6,479 nucleotides of DNA. Source: Holophagaceae bacterium UBA706 (GTDB taxonomy: Bacteria > Acidobacteriota > Holophagae > Holophagales > Holophagaceae). The stretch spans positions 6,091-12,569 of the forward strand of contig DBME01000073.1 of the NCBI GenBank assembly GCA_002298155.1, in the 5' to 3' direction. The notes under the pieces are model-generated. The model was not told where the DNA came from. It worked only from the letters and a program-made list of their open reading frames with translations, and ran no database searches. Both the position numbers and the translations under genes were made by a program. Each line of letters begins with the position of its first letter. The first letter of the stretch is position 1. This document shows positions 3,689 to 6,479 of the stretch, one piece after another.

Positions 3689-5225
3689 GAGGCGAGAACG
3701 CATTAGCATCTTCGACACGACCCTGAGGGACGGGGAGCAGAGCCCCGGCTGCAGCATGCAGCCCGAGGAGAAGCTGCGCATGGCCCTGCAGCTGGCCGCC
3801 CTCAAGGTGGACGTCATCGAGGCGGGCTTCCCCGTGGCCAGCGAGGAGGACTTCGCGGCCGTGAGCCTCGTCTCCCGCAAGGTCCGGGGGCCGGTCATCG
3901 CGGCCCTGTGCCGCACCCTCAAGGGGGACATCGACCGGGCCTGGGAGGCTCTGCGGGACGGCCCCAGGCCGCGCATCCACACGTTCATCTCCACCTCCGA
4001 CCTGCACATGAGCCACAAGCTCCAGAAGACCCGCGCCGAGGTGCTGGCCATGACCCGGGAGGGCGTGCGCCGGGCGGCGGGGCTCTGCGGCGACGTGGAG
4101 TTCAGCGCCGAGGACGCCAGCCGCAGCGACCCGGCCTTCCTGGCCGACATCGTGGCCGTGGCCCTGGAGGAGGGCGCCGGCACCATCAACCTGCCCGACA
4201 CCGTCGGCTACACGGTCCCCGGGGAATTCCGGGACTTCCTCCTGGACCTGCGCAGCCGCGTGCCGGCCCTGGACCGGGCGGTGCTCAGCGTCCACTGCCA
4301 CGACGACCTGGGTCTGGCGGTGGCCAATTCCCTCGCCGGCATCGAGGCCGGGGCGCGGCAGGTGGAATGCACCATCAACGGCATCGGCGAGCGGGCCGGC
4401 AATGCCTCCCTGGAGGAGATCGTCATGGCCCTGCGGGTGCGGGGCGAGCGGCTGCCCTTCGAGACGGGGATCGTCACCGAGGAGCTCTTCCGTTCCAGCC
4501 AGATCCTCTCCAACATCACCGGCGTCCAGGTGCAGCCCAACAAGGCCATCGTGGGCCGCAACGCCTTCGCCCACGAATCGGGCATCCACCAGCATGGGAT
4601 GCTCTCCAACCCCATGACCTACGAGATAATGACCCCCGCTACGGTGGGCGTGAAGACCAGCAGTCTGATCCTGGGCAAGCACAGCGGCCGTCACGCGCTA
4701 AAACAGCGCTACGAGGAGCTGGGCTACCCCCTGGAGCAGGAGACCCTGGACCGGGCCTACAAGCTCTTCGCGGGGCTCGCGGACCAGAAGCGGGAGATCT
4801 ACGACGAGGACCTCGTCGCCCTCCTCCACGACGGCATCACCGAGTGCCCCCAGACCTGCCGCCTCGTGGCGGTGCAGGCCAGCGCCGGCACCCACTCCAT
4901 CGCCACCGCCCTGGTGACCCTCGAATGCGAGCACGGCCCCGCCACAGAGACGGCCTCGGGGGACGGCCCGGTGAACGCGGTGTGTGAGGCCATCAACCGC
5001 ATCACCGGCATGCAGGGGGAGCTGCGGGACTTCCGCCTCCACTCCGTCACGGGGGGCGCGGACGCCCAGGGCGAGGTGCACGTGCGCGTGCGCTTCCCGG
5101 AGGGGGTCTTCACCGGCCGGGCGGCCAGCACGGACATCGTGCACGGCAGCGCCCAGGCTTACCTCGACGCCGTCAACAAGGTCTTCCTGGCCCGCACGCG
5201 CAGGGAGGCCGTGGCCACCGCCTGA
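3687..5225 (+). CDS. leuA: 2-isopropylmalate synthase
   Basis: First committed enzyme of leucine synthesis: acetyl-CoA plus 2-ketoisovalerate (3-methyl-2-oxobutanoate) gives 2-isopropylmalate; cytoplasmic. It has 512 residues, the usual length of bacterial LeuA. The HMGL-like TIM barrel covers about 5-270, with signature [14 protein letters not shown] (Arg14, metal ligand Asp15), then [21 protein letters not shown] with His203 and His205, and Asn239 in [11 protein letters not shown]: the full Asp/His/His/Asn metal site. [14 protein letters not shown] (293-305) marks the linker domain. Residues about 375-505 form the LeuA dimer/regulatory domain, including [12 protein letters not shown], where leucine feedback normally acts. 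A homocitrate or citramalate synthase is less likely given leuB and leuC immediately downstream. The ATG at 3687 has GGAAGG four bases upstream, but both lie in a stable hairpin. leuB starts 13 bases after the stop. Confidence 0.97.
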   Translation: MRRERISIFDTTLRDGEQSPGCSMQPEEKLRMALQLAALKVDVIEAGFPVASEEDFAAVSLVSRKVRGPVIAALCRTLKGDIDRAWEALRDGPRPRIHTFISTSDLHMSHKLQKTRAEVLAMTREGVRRAAGLCGDVEFSAEDASRSDPAFLADIVAVALEEGAGTINLPDTVGYTVPGEFRDFLLDLRSRVPALDRAVLSVHCHDDLGLAVANSLAGIEAGARQVECTINGIGERAGNASLEEIVMALRVRGERLPFETGIVTEELFRSSQILSNITGVQVQPNKAIVGRNAFAHESGIHQHGMLSNPMTYEIMTPATVGVKTSSLILGKHSGRHALKQRYEELGYPLEQETLDRAYKLFAGLADQKREIYDEDLVALLHDGITECPQTCRLVAVQASAGTHSIATALVTLECEHGPATETASGDGPVNAVCEAINRITGMQGELRDFRLHSVTGGADAQGEVHVRVRFPEGVFTGRAASTDIVHGSAQAYLDAVNKVFLARTRREAVATA

Positions 5226-5238
5226 TCCGGAGGAGCCC

Positions 5239-6318
5239 ATGCAGGCCCGCATCGCAGTTTTGCCCGGGGACGGCATCGGCCCCGAAGTCACCCGGGAGGC
5301 CGTGGCCTGCCTGGAGATGGTCGCCGACCTGGGAGGCCACGCCTTCCGCTTCCAGGAACTGCCCATCGGCGGCGCCGCCCTGGACGCCTGCGGCATGCCC
5401 CTGCCGGCGGTGACGCTGGAGACCTGCCTCGCCTCGGACGCCGCGCTGCTGGGCGCCGTGGGCGATCCACGCCACGACGGCCGCCCCTCGCACCTCAAGC
5501 CCGAGAAGGGGCTCCTGGCCCTGCGGGCCGGGTTGGGCGTCTACGCGAACCTGCGGCCCGCCTTCCTGCACCCGGCGCTGGTGCGCTCCTCCCCCCTGAG
5601 GGAGGAGGTGGTGCGCGGAACGGACCTGGTGATCGTCCGGGAACTGGCCGGCGGACTCTATTTCGGTGAACCCCGGGGGCTCACGCCGGAGGTGGGGACC
5701 AACACTCTCGCCTACTCCCGGCCCGAGGTGGAGCGCATCGCCCGGGTGGCCTTCGAGCTGGCCCGGGGCCGGCGCCGCAAGGTCACCAGCGTGGACAAGG
5801 CCAACGTGCTGGAATCCAGCCAGTTGTGGCGGACGGTGGTGGGGGAGGTGGCCCGGGATTATCCCGACGTCGCCCTGGACCACCTGTACGTGGACGCCTG
5901 CGCCATGGCCATCGTCACCCGGCCGACGAGCTTCGACGTGGTGGTCACGGACAACCTGTTCGGGGACATCCTCAGCGACGAGGCCTCGGTGCTAACAGGC
6001 AGCATGGGCATGCTGCCCAGCGCGAGCCTGGGCGGCACGGTGGGGCTCTTCGAGCCCGTGCACGGGTCGGCCCCCGACATCGCCGGACGGGGCGTGGCCA
6101 ACCCCCTGGGGGCCATCCTCAGCGCCGCGATGCTCCTGCGCCACAGCCTCGGCCTCGAGGCGGAAGCCCGGACCCTGGAGGAAGCCGTCTCCCTGGTCCT
6201 CGCCCGGGGCTACGGCACGCCGGACCTCCGGTGCGAGAAGAACACCCTGGGCACCCGCGGCATGGGCGAGATGGTCCGGAACCACCTGTCCCGGGCCCTG
6301 CTGGGCATCCCCGCATGA
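5239..6318 (+). CDS. leuB: 3-isopropylmalate dehydrogenase
   Basis: Oxidises and decarboxylates 3-isopropylmalate to 2-ketoisocaproate with NAD+ and a divalent metal; cytoplasmic dimer. It has 359 residues, typical for LeuB. Visible features: N-terminal [13 protein letters not shown] (5-17); substrate arginines Arg96, Arg106 and Arg134; Tyr141 and Lys187 (VDKANVL) as the catalytic pair; Asp219 (YVDA), Asp243 and Asp247 in [20 protein letters not shown] as metal ligands; and [12 protein letters not shown] (272-283) for the adenine/NAD side, Asp280 indicating NAD rather than NADP. This numbering is the Thermus enzyme's plus two, as I recall it. The ATG at 5239 is chosen over upstream in-frame codons because those overlap leuA, and GGAGG at 5229-5233 sits five bases before it. 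Its stop overlaps the leuC start as ATGA, so leuA-leuB-leuC are one operon with coupled translation. Confidence 0.97.
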   Translation: MQARIAVLPGDGIGPEVTREAVACLEMVADLGGHAFRFQELPIGGAALDACGMPLPAVTLETCLASDAALLGAVGDPRHDGRPSHLKPEKGLLALRAGLGVYANLRPAFLHPALVRSSPLREEVVRGTDLVIVRELAGGLYFGEPRGLTPEVGTNTLAYSRPEVERIARVAFELARGRRRKVTSVDKANVLESSQLWRTVVGEVARDYPDVALDHLYVDACAMAIVTRPTSFDVVVTDNLFGDILSDEASVLTGSMGMLPSASLGGTVGLFEPVHGSAPDIAGRGVANPLGAILSAAMLLRHSLGLEAEARTLEEAVSLVLARGYGTPDLRCEKNTLGTRGMGEMVRNHLSRALLGIPA

Positions 6319-6479
6319 GCACCCTCTACGACAAGCTCTGGGAGCGCCACGTGGTGGAGGACCGGGGCGACGGCACCGCCCTCCTGTACGTGGACCGCCA
6401 CCTGGTGCACGAGGTCACGAGCCCCCAGGCCTTCGAGGGCCTGCGCATGGCCGGGCGCGCCGTGCGCCGCCCCGGGGCG
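6315..6479 (+). CDS. leuC: 3-isopropylmalate dehydratase large subunit (N-terminal 55 residues, cut by window edge)
   Basis: Large subunit of isopropylmalate isomerase, an aconitase-family [4Fe-4S] enzyme that with LeuD converts 2- to 3-isopropylmalate. Only the N-terminus is present: [14 protein letters not shown], then [20 protein letters not shown] (19-38) and [15 protein letters not shown], which is the highly conserved LeuC opening. The cluster cysteines lie beyond the window. The frame stays open to the last base. The start overlaps the leuB stop by 4 bases, implying coupling. The order leuA-leuB-leuC predicts leuD near the far end of leuC. Confidence 0.93.
   Translation, partial: MSTLYDKLWERHVVEDRGDGTALLYVDRHLVHEVTSPQAFEGLRMAGRAVRRPGA

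Noticed and set aside
3661..3690. Nine-codon upstream ORF (MEFSSRKVP, stop overlapping the leuA ATG) as a leucine leader peptide
   Set aside because: It contains no leucine codons and has no Shine-Dalgarno. Its ATG is an automatic result of the hairpin arm being complementary to CCAT at the leuA start. Coupling cannot be ruled out, but I do not call it a gene.
3603..4694. Long minus-strand open frame antisense to leuA
   Set aside because: The sense strand encodes a complete LeuA with all catalytic residues; the antisense translation has no recognisable domain.
1..6479. Mobile element, CRISPR array, phage or defence system
   Set aside because: No transposase, integrase, nuclease or reverse transcriptase motif, no regularly spaced repeats, no tRNA or attachment-site duplication. 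Base composition looks even throughout by eye.

Overview
The window is strongly GC-rich bacterial DNA with tightly packed genes, ATGA overlaps and clear Shine-Dalgarno sequences. It looks chromosomal: I see no mobile element, CRISPR array, tRNA or rRNA. The gene styles (LeuA, the ECF sigma/anti-sigma pair, a PRiA4b ORF-3-like protein) fit a GC-rich Gram-negative-type lineage. Acidobacteriota of the Holophaga/Geothrix kind is my best guess, from general impression only; other GC-rich phyla such as Myxococcota cannot be excluded.

Left block (1-2640, minus strand), in transcription order: a near-consensus housekeeping promoter, a PRiA4b ORF-3-like protein, an ECF sigma factor, its membrane-anchored zinc-finger anti-sigma factor (ATGA overlap), and the start of a small exported protein that runs off the left edge. 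The main discovery is a two-block motif, GCCGGGAAC-N16-CTGTCCAA, found twice with exactly the same spacing: in front of the sigma gene and in front of the exported-protein gene. It has the form of an ECF-type promoter. It predicts that the sigma factor drives its own operon and the neighbouring exported protein, and that the sigma mRNA starts at or next to its ATG (leaderless), which fits the absence of a Shine-Dalgarno sequence there. A perfect 15-base palindrome lies just upstream of the sigma-gene copy.

Middle (2682-3596, plus strand): a divergently transcribed polytopic membrane protein of unknown function, with two poly-G tracts in its glycine-rich first loop.

Right block (3687-6479, plus strand): the leucine biosynthesis operon leuA-leuB-leuC. 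leuB follows leuA by 13 bases, leuC overlaps leuB by 4, and leuC is cut by the window end. The three products take 2-ketoisovalerate plus acetyl-CoA to 2-isopropylmalate, isomerise it (LeuC, normally with LeuD, not seen here) and oxidise it (LeuB). The leuA leader can fold into two back-to-back hairpins. The second is a 12-bp stem burying both the Shine-Dalgarno sequence and the AUG of leuA, which suggests translational control.

The only gene-free stretches are 60-102 bases long, and each is described below. Everything else is coding. Long open frames antisense to these genes were judged to be GC-rich shadows.
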